From NCBI GenBank assembly GCA_001466705.2, contig LATX02000046.1, forward strand, positions 682,001 to 746,000: a DNA stretch of 64,000 nt, given 5' to 3'. Below, piece by piece: positions 1 through 12,024 of the stretch. The translations under genes and the position numbers were made by a program. This DNA comes from Moniliophthora roreri. Its lineage: Eukaryota > Basidiomycota > Agaricomycetes > Agaricales > Marasmiaceae. The notes below the pieces were generated by a model. That model made no database searches. It was not told the origin of the DNA and saw nothing but the letters and a program-made list of their open reading frames with translations. The first letter of the stretch is position 1. Every line of letters begins with the position of its first letter.

Positions 1-612
1 CGAATACGAGCACAACCGCCAGCGTATCAAGCACGTAGCCGACTACATTCAGATGCGGGCACGGAAAGGCCGGGAGGCTTATCCATCCAATGGAACACTA
101 CCCAGGAGAGGCAGACTTAGCTGGCTACCCAACTACTTCTCCAAGACAACGTCCGCGAATGACTCAGAACGTGACAAGGAGAAGAGGGACAGTTTGTCGT
201 GCAACACATCCGAGCAACGTGTGGAGCCAATCGTCGAGGATGAATGGGTCGACTGGTCGGGTCATCACACCGCCGACCATCACCGTTTCGATAAATCCAA
301 GTCCTCAGCGGAGGCGAAGTTGTCGGATTTGATTGTGTCGACAAGGAAGCCTCGTAAGATCAAGGGTGAGTCACCGTTTCTGCTATTGCCTAACACACGG
401 ATCTCATGATTCCATAATCCCGTTCAGAACCGGATTTTGAATTTGTACCCCATATTCGCTCTGTCATCGTTCTAGACGACAAGATACCTCACGACATCAC
501 CATAGACGAGCCCTGGGAGCATATCGCTCACAGCGATACTAGCGATAAAGACTCGACTGACGTCAAAGCGCCGACATATGCTAGCATCGTTTCGAGTACT
601 CCACCTAATTGA
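1..612 (+). CDS. 3' end of an unrecognised gene (partial at the window edge)
   Basis: Open from the first base in the frame that starts at position 2, so the gene begins outside the window. A first coding block runs to 365. A 62-bp intron (GTGAGT to CAG, 366-427) joins it in frame to a second block ending at TGA 610-612. The join reads KIK then EPDFEFVPHIRSVIV, which supports the intron. The visible C-terminus of about 180 residues is hydrophilic, rich in Lys, Arg, Ser and Asp, with no membrane segment and no domain I recognise. It ends in YASIVSSTPPN. Function unknown. Splice sites and stop are inferred from sequence only. Confidence 0.55.
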
Positions 613-2021
613 TTGGGATCATCATGGAAGATATTCTTGGCTATGAGGTTATGCTAACGATTTACTTTCTTATCTCTTCATGACATGATTCATGACACAT
701 TCCTTACTTGCCCTCGTTCATCATTGAAATCATTAATCCAACAATAATTCATGTAAATGTCACACTACTCGGACGTGCATACCTTACTTTTCCTTTTGTC
801 TGTACAGTTATCGAAGGACTTTGTTGTTGTACGGAATGGAGTGTAATATGAAGACTGTATGTAGATATCACTGCTCTAAGAATATGCCTATGCGATTTTT
901 AATGGTCCGAAGCGTGCTCTATCGCACGACTAGCAATTCTCGAACGTTTGCCGATTCGGTTGGCAAACGTTCGGTTCCACAGTTGACACGGTACCACACC
1001 CAGGAACCTCTATACCCGCTCTAATGGCGTCAACGACCAAACTAAAGATCAAAGCTCTCGCTAGTCCAATCCGTGCACAAAAGGCAGTCGTGTCTGTGCT
1101 AGTTCCGGGACCTGATTTTTATAGCAATCACTGGCAGAACTGGTCAGAATGGATCAGCCTAATATAAGGTGACGCAAGTCAGGTGCAGAGAATAAAAATA
1201 CTCGCTTGGAGTAATAAGTAAGAATCATGCTCCGATGCGTACGTACAGTGTATCGCCATTCGAGTCCGCATCAAGGAACGTAGAATGGTGGATGCAATTT
1301 CCTTCGCCTTGGGTTTGGATAGGAGGTTTGTGTCGATGATGCTAACGTTTCACGCCACAAGAGCTTGGGGTTTCGACCTTCGGATTCAGAAGCTGTGAAT
1401 TGAAATTAGGCTAATAGTAACCATTTCAGTTTCTTCTGCGTAACCTGTATTTTGGCGCAAACGATAATACCAATCTAGTCACTCTTTAGTTGAATCGAGA
1501 TCATCGACTTGTCCTCGTTTGACTTCATCTACATGAGCATCGCTTCCTTCGACACGCGTAGGCCAATGGTGTGAATCGAAGCTCGCCATATTGTTTCCTC
1601 CAGTCTCCGAAGCTAAATCATAGAATGTAAGCAGTCGATGTCGACTCGTTCGACAGAGGCAGGGAATATCAACCTCTGGTTCCATTCTTCTCATGAAATC
1701 CTGTGGCTTGTCCTTCAAATGAAAGCAGGGTGCTGCAATAGTGGTCGACGCCTTTTTCCCCTAGACAGCACCAACATATCGGCCGCGGGGTGAGAGTATC
1801 GGGTGACTGGATAGGAGACATCGGGGTGATGTTTCAAAACCTTGTATCAGGCGCCAACTGGGCATCAACACACGCTGGAGAATGTCCCTTCCTTGCTTAA
1901 ATCCTTCCAAGGTATTATTACTCAGATATATATATGCAACTTTCCTTGGAGTTTGAGGTGTAAGACGATTGATTTAATAAGATGCCAACTACCAGTACAG
2001 TTACTTGCCCATGATCGACGA
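613..2021. other. Intergenic, no gene supported
   Basis: About 1.4 kb with stops in all frames. A 79-codon minus-strand reading frame at 1479-1718 has no recognisable motif and no clear partner exon. The stretch holds the 3' flanks of the edge gene and of the F-box gene. Confidence 0.5.
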
Positions 2022-3470
2022 TCAAACGCCAACTATCCGCACGGTACTCCGCACGATCTTCTCCGCTTCATCCATTTGACTCTTTGCAACTCGAATCTCT
2101 GTCAGACTAGGGCATTGGCCCTCAAGCACGGGAAGAATGTAGCCCACGGCCAATTCCCCTCTGAGCCGATCAAGCTTAAGCACGGTCAGCTCGGGACAGA
2201 GTCCAAACAGCTCAAGGAGGGATGAACTGTCCAATTTTCTGATCGACGAGTCATCTATGACCGTCAGAGTCTTCAACGAAGAAACCGAGCGGCGTATCAT
2301 GTCTCGAAGAGACTCGTGAGGCCAATTCTCCGCAACGGTGGTCTCGAGTGTTTCAAGGCTGGGAAGCGTCAGATAATCGAATATCATGGCATGAGAACTG
2401 CCACTTTCGCCAACTGAAAGGAACCGAACACTTGGTAGAATTGTTGCAATGGGCAGAACGAAAGGTTCGATATCGTCCTTGTCGAATATAAGGGAATGAA
2501 GGGTAGTGCAGGTCACGAGGGCACTCAACATCTCGGGAAGTCCATCACCATCGACCTGGAGTATTGTCAAGGAAGTGAGTCTGTCGAGTTGAAATAAATT
2601 TGGAGGGGGTGAATTGATTATGGTCACGTCGGACAGCAATGGCGCCTCAAGGAGTCCGTTGCAGAACCATTCATCGTCCTCGAAATCGGGTTCTAATGCG
2701 CCATGGTATGTGAAAGATCGAAGGATGTTGAAAGTAATTGGGGAATCTGGTATCAGCTTATGTGTCTTGAGACATGAGAAGACATATTCGTATGTATTGA
2801 TCTCCAGATGCTCTATTCGAGGAGCTTGCTGCAGAAGATTGATAAAGGCGGAGAGTCCGTACGGCGTAGGATGCTTGTAGTAAGTATCTGATTCATCAAA
2901 ATCGTCCATATCCTCGGGTCTGCCCGAATCCACGATACGAATAGTCAATGGATGACTTTTGGAGTTGTGAAAGAATATGTCGAGAAGGGGATTAATGTCT
3001 CGTTTCAAGGAGAATATGTCAACGTCGATGGATGTCCACCATTCGGGGTGGGAGGTGACAATGTTCCGCCAGAGGGTGCATACTTGCGTTGCCACGAAAA
3101 GAGGTGCCGCAATAGCTTGACAACCATCGTTGTCTGCTATGGATAAAAAATACTCGACGTCGGCCAAATCGGCAAAAATGATCTCGAGAATTTCAGTGGG
3201 AACCCTTCCTATGGATATCGACGAGTTACGATGCTGCTGGATTTGGCGAAAGAGTGCAGTCCTGCCCAATTCAAGGTTGCGTACTGTGTTACGAAGACGT
3301 TCCAGTTCTATGTCATAACGTTGGAGTTCGATTTCTTCGAGTGCAATGAGCTGCGCTGCTTCTGCCTTGGAAGCTTCGGGTGCAGACTGACACCAAAAAG
3401 GAAAAGGAAGCTGAGTTGGTTCTGGGGTGAAGGAGTGATTGCATTGTTCGCAGAGGATAACGGTCTGCAT
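2022..3470 (-). CDS. F-box protein with CxxC / coiled-coil head and LRR-like tail
   Basis: Single-exon gene of 482 codons if the ATG at 3470 is used; it opens MQTVILCEQCNHSF, and the frame stays open to 3500 but without an ATG. Layout: a CEQC pair (residues ~8-11), a helical segment with LIALEEIELQRYDIELERLR (~45-65) predicted to coil, then the F-box (~85-140) with GRVPTEILEIIFADL and VCTLWRNIVTSHPEWWTSID. The remaining ~340 residues have spaced Leu/Ile blocks typical of the degenerate LRR tails of mushroom F-box proteins. F-box proteins recruit substrates to SCF ubiquitin ligases through Skp1; the substrate here is unknown. A gene with the same head lies at 56299-58092. Its 5' end faces the + strand TPR-like gene about 165 bp away. 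Confidence 0.85.
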   Translation of the reverse strand: MQTVILCEQCNHSFTPEPTQLPFPFWCQSAPEASKAEAAQLIALEEIELQRYDIELERLRNTVRNLELGRTALFRQIQQHRNSSISIGRVPTEILEIIFADLADVEYFLSIADNDGCQAIAAPLFVATQVCTLWRNIVTSHPEWWTSIDVDIFSLKRDINPLLDIFFHNSKSHPLTIRIVDSGRPEDMDDFDESDTYYKHPTPYGLSAFINLLQQAPRIEHLEINTYEYVFSCLKTHKLIPDSPITFNILRSFTYHGALEPDFEDDEWFCNGLLEAPLLSDVTIINSPPPNLFQLDRLTSLTILQVDGDGLPEMLSALVTCTTLHSLIFDKDDIEPFVLPIATILPSVRFLSVGESGSSHAMIFDYLTLPSLETLETTVAENWPHESLRDMIRRSVSSLKTLTVIDDSSIRKLDSSSLLELFGLCPELTVLKLDRLRGELAVGYILPVLEGQCPSLTEIRVAKSQMDEAEKIVRSTVRIVGV

Positions 3471-3635
3471 TTCTTGGCTGAGGGGAGTAAGATGGGTCAC
3501 CGTGTCACGGTAGGTACTTCAAGCGCTTTCACACGGCAGGCATTTGGTTTGAGCGTGAGAATATCTTCCCATTAGGGTTTTCATTCGGGTTTCACAGTTC
3601 GCGAACTCCTACCGGCCACATCGAGACAGGGTACG

Positions 3636-6600
3636 ATGGCTTCTGGCCCGTTGCCTGAAAGCTCTATGGCGAGCGATCCTGATATTTCAAAGCTGTCCTC
3701 TAAACAAACCCTTTCGCCTGGTGCTTCAGAAGACTTTTCTACTCGACCTGAAGACATTACTGAGGTTTCACAGAAAAAGAGGAAGAAGAAGAAACCGAAG
3801 AAATCTGCCAGTGCGAAAGCAAAGGAGGCTGCGGAGAAGGCTGCAAAGACTGCGGCAGAAGCTAGCAAACCAGCCGTTCTTTGCATTAGCAGGAACAAGC
3901 ACTGGAAATATATTAGTTCATATCACGTATGTTTTACCACCTTCACAGAAAAAGACGTACTCATTTCTTGGTTTTTGCTTCAGGGACCTTGGCTTCAGCT
4001 CCCGCTCGAATTGCTGGAATCTCTCTTGCTACTCAATCTTGACCCAGCTACACTTTCACCAACTGAATTACAGAATCCTATACCACCACCTATCTCGCCC
4101 AATACTACTCCCACATCATTCAACATACCTCAGAACATTAAATCACGCTCTAAAGATAAGGATAGGGATCGAGGCTTTCACGCCCTCTCATCGAATGACA
4201 GTACAGGCACATTTACCAATCCGAGCGGATTATCCATCAATATTAACGCAAATAATGCCTTTCCCCTTCCACCACCACTTCCTACACCTGAAGCAGGCAA
4301 AGCACCACCACCGCCTATTGACCCGGGCGTTTTTCGGAACGTAACGTCGATAAGACGTCTGATTGACGAAGCGGCCGAACTATCGGTTCGTGCCTCTTCC
4401 GGTCTTTCTGCCGCCGAGCTAGGCTCCATGCGTTCCTCGGGAGGAGGCGTCTACGGGGGTTTGAGTCTGGGCGGCGGAGGATATGGTGCCTGGAATGCTG
4501 CTCAGACACTTGGGATTAACCCCATGGGAAACATTGGCGGTGGAGGAAGGAATATCGCTATGAGCGCGATGCGGATACATCGACTCAGAGCGTTGGCAGT
4601 GCAGAAGCTAGCTCAAGCCTACAAGGCTGACGAGATTGCCAGCAGCGTCATGGTCATGCAGGGCGGAAGCGTCTTTGATGACGTTGCAGAAAAAGTTTTG
4701 AGAGTCGGTAAGCCATTGTCGGATAAAACCTAGGTTGCGGAAGACAACTGATTCCGTGAATATCCAGATCCCAACGACATTGATGCGAAATATGTACACT
4801 TTTTCCATGAAAAGATCCCATCACGGTCTGTTGTATCTTTATTCGCTTCAGATACCTATGGATGTCTGAGCTGCTGTGCATTGCAGGCAACTCGCCGAAT
4901 CTACAAACACTCAAATATTGGATGAACTCATACACGCGCAACCTCAACGACTTGAATTTTATCGTACTCGTGGAATCGTACACTGTTTCAGGGACGAGTA
5001 TTCGCAGGCCACAAAGGATTTCACTTTTGCGTTGAAGGAAGCTCGTGCTGCACGCAAAGCCAAAATGTCTCACGTCCATGGAGACTCTGTTGGTAATGCG
5101 AGTAGTGGAGGCGGAGGAAAATCGGGAAAGTTGAGGGAAGGAAAGAGCGGGAAAGGCAAAAGCGGGAAGAAAAAGAGGAATGCACAAACACAGGACGGGG
5201 CTTCGTCGCTAACCGGCGGTGCTGACAATGGCGACGAAGATGAAGATGGATCTGAAACGCCTTCTACGACTCCGTCCACTCCTCACCCGCCTGGCGCCGC
5301 TCTTCACCCTTCTGCCCTTGCGGATGCACCCGATCCCCTTGAACCTCAGCTACTCTTCCTTCGGGGTGCTGCCTATCTATCCCACGCAGTCCATCTCATT
5401 GAATCTGCCGTGCTTGAGCTTGAAGGTGTCGTCAAGGCCCCCACATTGGATGGCGCTGAACTGCGGTTGTGTTATCTTGAGGATGGCAAGTATGGCGGCG
5501 TCGAGGTCGGTAATCCCGACGGTCCACTAGGCAAAACCGGCGGAGAGAAAATTCGGAGATATAGAGAAGTGCTGGCAGAATCAAACATCAAAAATGGAAA
5601 GCGTGTAGGGTTTAGGGAAAAGGTTGAGAATTTGTTGAAGAAGAGTTTGAGGGATCATGAACGGTTCTTGTCGCATTTCGATACGTTGGAAAGTGGCCCG
5701 GCGCCCATCAGCTTGGATACCTTGCGGAAAAAGCAGAACGAAGAGTATAGCCCAACACTGGACAAGGATACGCTGATCAGAGAGGGTCAAGTCGAGCTGC
5801 TGTCTCAGACGGAGTATGCTTTCTACCTCTCCGAGAGCATTCGACCAGGCAATCAGCCTAGCGTGCCTCCCTCACCAGTTTCTCCGTATTCACCTGTCTC
5901 GTCTTCCTGTTACCCACAGTTCCCTGATCAGTCGTCGACTGCAATGTTCACCACCTATCACCCACTCCTAGTTGAATCTCATTTCAGTGTTTTGCTTTGT
6001 TTACTACTTCTCGGCGATTTTGCTACCATTCTACCGACCTTTTCTCGAACAGCCACCTTGGTCGATGGTTTGGAGGGATACCCTGTGTTCTTGCCTCCAA
6101 GGAGCATGGCACAGGCCGAATTCATTGAAGTTTTGGAGAGGTTGGCTGGGGGCTGGAGTCTGGGCTGTAAGATGAGTTGGGCAGAGAGGGCGAGGTTGAG
6201 GATGGAGAGAGAAGCGGACGAGGGAAGGATGATTGAAGGTGGCTCAATTGTGGAAGCCGACGATGATCAGAGTACCACTCCTACCCTCAGTAGCAATGGT
6301 CAACTCCACTTCTCTCTTGGAGAATCGTCGTCTTCGTCCTCGTCAGCACCATCACTTGCTGCTACGCCCTCTCGAAGCAATACTCCTGTTGACAGCACGA
6401 TCATGGCCGATGCTAACACGAACACATGGGTCGAACCCCGGGAGGACGCAGTCGAAGCTTTGGAATGTACGAGGATCCTCTTGGCGCCTGTCATCGCTCG
6501 TCAACGGGAAAGGGCAGAGAAAGCGAAGGCCGAGAGGGCTGAACGAGCTGCTGAGCGTGCTAGGGCTACGTCTACAGCATTGGTCAAGGCTCGTGGAGGT

Positions 6601-6762
6601 CAGGAAAAGGGATTGGTTCATGCGAATGGGAGCGAGATCAAGCAAAAGAAACCTGTTCCGATCAACATTCCTTTGCATGGCCCAAGAGTTGAGGTTGTTT
6701 TGGCGTGGCTGGGAGCGGTGCATCTGCCAGAGTTGGAGGGAGGTGATGTCAATATCTTTTGA
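3636..6762 (+). CDS. Conserved fungal TPR-like protein of unknown function
   Basis: Proposed exons 3636-3926, 3984-4707, 4768-4825 and 4887-6762, giving 982 residues. The intron at 3927-3983 is 57 bp and stop-free, so retention would add 19 residues; splicing restores the run ISSYH-GPWLQLPLELLESL. Features: Lys-rich NLS-like run (KKRKKKKPKKS) near residue 50; PIDPGVFRNVTSIRRLIDEA (~215); DIDAKYVHFFHEKIPSRQLA across exons 2-4; then a TPR-like stretch with LEFYRTRGIVHCFRDEYSQA and DFTFALKEARAARKAK. The middle and C-terminus are Ser/Thr/Glu-rich with an Arg/Glu/Ala helix. The order resembles a widely conserved fungal family often labelled histidine kinase group protein, but no kinase domain is visible, so I assign no function. 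The family link is from memory and needs a search. Confidence 0.75.
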
Positions 6763-7684
6763 GTTGCTCCTTCCAGGATTTGAATTCACGACCTATCTCC
6801 TACCCATTATGCCAACGCTCAGACTCTTTCGTGTAACTATGCGCTCAGAAATCCCTATCTCCCACAGACTATAACCGACTCGAGAGCAAATAAATAAGAA
6901 TGATGATAGTTCTACGCCATATACAAGTTATCTCGGGGATACCACTCGCTATTCACCAAAGGTAACCAGGTGTCTCGTTCCAACTTCTCTGACGTGCCCT
7001 GGATAGCAGCCAGAGCCTAACTTCTTGCCCCATGCTGCACACGATTGTAACAGGCGAGCGAGAAGACGGGAATAACATACCACTTGGTATCAAAATATGT
7101 CATTCCCACAGGACTTCCAACGTTTCATTGGACCTGATGCCTCCCGAGCTAGATAATTGTCTTCACGAACCCTCTTCTCCCGTCATCTCAATTTCAAAAT
7201 ATACAATTTCCTCTACGTTGTCATGAAGTGCCCGGGACTGTTCGGCTAGGATCCTAATAACTGCTATTCAACTCAGTGGACATCATAGGCTCCGGGAACC
7301 AAATGATGTGCTACCTGCATTATATCCGAGTCTCATGTTACTCACCTCTTCTTATTATTTGACTAATCCCCTCACAAACTACCTCAATTTGATATCAGGC
7401 AGTGGTTTTCCATCCACCGTATCAGTACTGTAGATGAGTTTGAAACGCCAAACCACCCTGATATCACTTACAAGACCTTGCGCAACGCTTGGAGAACCAT
7501 CGGTGACGGACTGTAAGGAATATACAGATGCTAAAACTTAGGAGCTAGTAGTTGGGATAGCTCATTCCTACGCATGGAAATTTCCGGCGAGTAACGGTAT
7601 ATAGTATTCGCCTTCCGATTCTAGGACCTACAGCTCCGCAAATAACATACACTTGAGAGGTCTAATCACATCGCATTTCTGCTC
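6763..7684. other. Intergenic, convergent 3' ends
   Basis: About 0.9 kb between the ends of the TPR-like gene (+) and the HEL2-like gene (-). AT-rich, with scattered stops. No gene, repeat or RNA recognised. Confidence 0.5.
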
Positions 7685-10297
7685 TTACGTTGGGAAAGTC
7701 CCAAGCGTGAACAATGTCTGTTTTTGCTTTCCCTTTCCTTTCTTTCCCTTACCACCACCACCACCACCACCACTTCCGGCTGTACTTGCCTCCGCCGTAC
7801 CAACATTATCAGCTGTTTCTTCTCCGTTGGCATCGTTCGATGGACTGGCTGCCCCACTACCACCAGTACTCCAAGCATTTGTAGCCGGCGGCGCTCCCTG
7901 TCCCAGAATTTTTCTCAACGACTGGTTCCCGCTCATAGGTACTTTCTGTCGCGTATTACTCGTGGAAGGTAATTCTGGGAATAAGGCATTGGATAATTTC
8001 GGTGGTGGTTGTTTTGAGCCCGACTTTGCTGCAGGTCCAGGTACAGACACGATAGGTTGTGTTACCGGGGCTGGTGCTGGTGGAGGTGAAGATACCCAAG
8101 GCGTTTTTCTTTGACCTGCCCCTGAGGCTGGACGGGAGGCGGAGGAAGAGGAAGCGGCGAGCGGAGGGAACTTTTCTGGAGGGCGTTGTTGTATCCTATA
8201 GCCCGCTGATGATGATGAGGGACCTGGAGAAGAGGAGCTAGCCGCTTGGGCTACACGGTCCCACACCATTCTAGACGAACCCCGATTAGTCCGTATATTA
8301 GTCGAATTCTTGGCGTTGAGTACACGTCCGCTTGTTATTCCTGCATAGCCAGAGCCAATGGATGTTGGGACCAATTCGGGGAATTGACGACGTTGCTATC
8401 GGGGTTTTGTCAGAAGTGTTACAGACGGGAGGTAGCAGCATACCTCAAGCTCGAAACCCCTCCAAGATGAGAGCAAATCTTGTTTCTTGTCCTCTTCGTC
8501 GAGTAGATCGACGAAAGCGTTGATGATGCTGGCGGTGTGTTCGAGATGGCAATCTAACACGTTCCAAATGGTCGAAATGAGATCTCGAGCGCTGGATTCA
8601 GAGGCACGATAACCTCGAATTGCCGCTTTGACGACGGGAACAGCGTTAGTAGGATTCGGGGCAAAGGATTGGAGGCGTTCGATGAAGGCACTATGTCGCC
8701 TAGTTTTGAGGGATTAGAAACGTGTATGCTGCAGAAGCTAGTTACTTACTCGATGGTGGTTGGATCGACATCTCTCCTTGGCGGTGAAGGACTAGCTCGT
8801 CGACTAGGACCTGGAGGCGTAGGTCCACTTCGTGGACTAGGCGTACCAGGACCTTCATCAACTGTCAACGATGCACCGAATCCTTCTCTTCTACGCCCAC
8901 CACCACCAGGTGGTCGCACAGCAGCGGAAGCTGGGGGTACAGGCGGTGGCGGCGGCGGTTGCTGTTGTTGCTGTGGTAGTGGTTCGCGATCTCTTCTTCC
9001 TCGACTTCTCCCAGCACCAGGTACTTCCTCAAACTCAAAGCTAGCCTGTACACGTCGAGCATCCCGTTTATCGCGAGCGCTCATGTCGGCTCCATGAGTT
9101 TCTACCATGTGGGCTTGAAGATCGATGGTGGAGTTAAAGACGACGAATTTCTGGGCAAGACAAGAGGATTGGGTGCATGGGTGGTGGGCAGTGTTAAAGT
9201 GGCGCTCCTGTTGAGAAGTCGTCATTAGATTACTAGTGTCTGTAATTTAAATGCTCACTCACTAGGCTTGGGTAGTCTTGGAAGCTATAAAAGCTCTGAT
9301 GAGGACCGCAGCTTCGACAGATCAAGGTGTACTTACTATTGATCTCTGACACCATTACGCTTGCACAAGAAGCACTCTTCGTGTCGTTCGCGCATGTGCG
9401 AGTAGAGCTCATCGTCACTGAAGAAGCACTCCCGACAAAACTCGCACAGCGGATGTATACCACCTTCGATATCTTCCTTGGCTACCTGCTTAGTGTTCGG
9501 GCGGCGATTCATGGAAGGAAGGTGAGCCACCAATTGCGGATACATGTACAAAGCATGTTCGTGGGCGAAAACCTTTTTGGATCGGATACACAAGTCGCTG
9601 GTGGGAAATCAAAACCGTAGCTTGAAGCAAAGTAGTCGTGGACGTACCACATGAGTTTATTGTGATTAGCACGGACATGTAGCTTGAGATCACTCCAGCC
9701 CTTTGCAATGTAGTCGCACTCGGTGTCTGGACAGTTGAATCGCAGCAAGATAAGGGTCTCCTCCATCATCTCCTGCGTTTCAAATACGATCGACAATCTA
9801 TCGTCCCTGTACTGCATATCTTCAGTCTGATAAGAAGTGAATGGCTGGTCTTCAGAGGTGGTGAATATAACGGTTGGTTGAGCCTCCTGCGAATTGTTCA
9901 GTAAATGTATCAGATGAGTAACTAATATACTGCTCACCTTGCAAAAAGTACAATCCTTCTTCTTGTACAGAGCCCTAAGTCTGAGTGCACAGACATGGCA
10001 AGTCCGATGATTGCATGCCGAAACTGAATAGTATTTGACTGGCTCAGCGCAAATCCAACAGACTGCCCCTTCCTCTCCATCCTCGACCTGTCCTTCCGCG
10101 ACCTTTGCATTGTTTTCTGCAGGCGCTTCAATTGGCTCTGTTGCTTCCTTTTCCTTGGAATTCGTAGGACTTGTCCCAGTGCCTCGATTTCCTCCTCGAC
10201 CCGCCGCTTTGCTTCGATTACCTCCGCGGCCACCTCGTCCTCCACGTCCCCCACGTCCTCGCTTCGTGTTAGATGTCGTCGTTGTCGTCGTAGACAT
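7685..10297 (-). CDS. HEL2: E3 ubiquitin ligase of the Hel2/ZNF598 family (ribosome collision sensor)
   Basis: Seven exons, all in phase: 10297-9938, 9886-9648, 9597-9337, 9284-9263 (22 nt), 9207-8750, 8699-8444, 8395-7685; 768 residues. After an Arg/Gly-rich N-terminus comes a RING finger (residues ~78-120: CWICAEP, CNHRTCHVC, CTFC). Next are C2H2-like fingers: CPDTECDYIAKGWSDLKLHV, CDLCIRSKKVFAHEHALYMY, CEFCRECFFSDDELYSHMRE with HEECFLCKRNG, and the HPCTQSSC / LQAHMVETHG pair. The 22-nt exon supplies FQDYPSL between RDQY and ERHFN, matching the family order. In yeast and mammals this protein senses collided ribosomes and ubiquitylates 40S proteins such as uS10, starting ribosome quality control. 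The C-terminus is low-complexity, with a Gly/Lys run before TLFTLGTFPT. Divergent from HOM2 with about 426 bp between start codons. Confidence 0.93.
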
Positions 10298-10653
10298 TGT
10301 TCGGAGATATATACAAAGAAAGGTAGCGCAAGATGACGGTTTGATCAATGTTGCATCTGAACTTGAAGGTCCTTTTATTTTTTTTAGAGGATTTCGGTCA
10401 GACTGACTGATTCGGTTACATTCGGTGCCGCTGCGCTAACGTCCGGTTTGAACACAACAGTGCATATACTGCTAGCATCCATACACTACAAGGGTTTAAA
10501 GATACTCGGAAATACGGAAGAGCCTGATTCTGCTGAGAGACTGTTGGAAGAGAAAAGAACCGGTATGGCAGTGAAAAAAAAGTGCAAATCTCTGCAACCG
10601 CGTCCCGGTGCAGTCTTCGGAACACTCGCCGAACAGGCGCCTATTCTGCGTCA

Positions 10654-10660
10654 TGAGTCA
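10654..10660. promoter_or_regulatory. TGAGTCA: Gcn4/Cpc1-type site upstream of HOM2
   Basis: A perfect TGAGTCA lies 64-70 bp before the HOM2 start codon. This is the consensus bound by the bZIP regulator Gcn4 (CpcA/Cpc1 in other fungi), which induces amino-acid biosynthesis genes on starvation. The motif is seen; regulation is inferred from the adjacent biosynthetic gene. A 7-mer can occur by chance. Confidence 0.5.
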
Positions 10661-10723
10661 TGTGCCAGTCAGTCACAAAGATTTTCTCCGTCGGCAAACT
10701 ATCCTCCTTCCCTCCTTCCCTTC

Positions 10724-12024
10724 ATGTCACAATCCTCTGTCCATTTGCACAAGGATATCCAGAATATTCCAGTCGGTGTACTGGGAGCTACTGGCACCGT
10801 TGGACAGAGGTTTATCGTCCTACTCGCAAGTCATCCCTGGTTCGTCATTCACTCACTTGGAGCCAGTAGCCGAAGTGCTGGAAAGCCTTATCGAGATGCT
10901 GTTCGGTATGCCCGATTCATCCTTGGGGGAACATGGTGGTTGATCTTCTGTCTCAGGTGGAAACAAACGACCCCGATCCCTTCAGGCGTCGGAGACATGA
11001 TCGTGAAGGATTGCACGCCTGAGAATTTCACAGAATGTAAAATTGTGTTCAGTGGTCTTGATGCTGATGTTGCGGGCGATATCGGTAAATAATCCCTTAA
11101 ATCGGATTGAGGATATACATTAACAGCTTCCCTGTCCAACTCTTAATAGAGGCTGCGCTACGATCGGCAGAATTAGCAGTATTCTCCAATGCCAAAAACT
11201 ATCGTCGAGATCCACATGTACCCTTGATCGTTCCGTTGGTTAACCCCTCGCATCTCAGCATCATCCCCCAACAACAAAAATTACACCTCCATCCTGCCAC
11301 CCAAAACCCTCAACCGCTCAGTCGTGGATTCATCGTGACAAATGCCAACTGTTCCACAACAGGTGTTGTCATCCCACTCGCTGCGTTAGAAAGAGCTTTC
11401 GGACCTTTAGAAAGCCTCGTCATCACCACAATGCAAGCTATAAGTGGTGCGGGATACCCCGGCGTTCCCAGCCTGGACATCTTAGATAACGTCGTCCCAT
11501 ACATCGGCGGAGAAGAAGAGAAGATTGAATGGGAGACGCTCAAAATCTTAGGCGGCATCACTGAAGAGGAGATTCAGCAATCGGGCGGACGGACAGAAAA
11601 ATTGAAGAAATTCGACATGCACACACATTCACCCTTACGAGTCTCCGCATCTTGTAATCGGGTGCCTGTTATTGATGGACATACAGAATGCGTGTCGGTG
11701 AGGTTTGCTAGACGGCCGCCGCCCTCACCACAGCAGGTTCGAGAGGCGCTTGCGGCATTTACATCGGATGCTCAGACCCTTGGGTGTCCGTCTGCCCCGA
11801 CAAAGACGATAGTTGTGCACGAGGAGCCGGATCGGCCGCAGCCGAGGTTGGATAGGTATCTTCAGGATGGGGCGGGTGTTAGTGTTGGAAGAGTGAGGCA
11901 GTGCCCGGTGTTTGACGTCAAGTTCGTGGTGCTGTCAAATAATGTCAGCATCGGTGCCGCTACGAGCAGTATCATCAATGCCGAGATTGCGGTATTGAAA
12001 GGTGTGATTCAGGTTCAGGTATGA
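10724..12024 (+). CDS. HOM2: Aspartate-semialdehyde dehydrogenase
   Basis: Three exons (10724-10905, 10957-11084, 11150-12024), 394 residues, the usual length for fungal Hom2. It reduces aspartyl-4-phosphate to aspartate semialdehyde with NADPH, the branch-point step to threonine, methionine and isoleucine. Visible: nucleotide-binding GVLGATGTVGQRF (residues ~18-30); the active-site cysteine in FIVTNANCSTTG; substrate-region QAISGAGYPGVPSLDILDN; VSASCNRVPVIDGHTE; and the C-terminal GRVRQCPVFDVKFVVLSNN. The first intron (51 bp) has no stop in frame, but splicing gives RDAV-RWKQTTPIP as expected in the family. Start chosen as the ATG opening MSQSSVHLHKDIQNIPVGV; the frame extends upstream but without homologous sequence. 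Confidence 0.96.

Noticed and set aside
1479..1718. 79-codon minus-strand frame in the first intergenic stretch
   Set aside because: No homology recognised, no upstream exon with clear splice sites.
7653..8114. A 153-codon + strand frame with a proline run
   Set aside because: Antisense to the low-complexity C-terminus of the Hel2-like gene; no motif and no splice partner.
8669..9097. A 142-codon + strand frame
   Set aside because: Antisense to exon 5 of the Hel2-like gene, which is fixed by zinc-finger motifs and phase.
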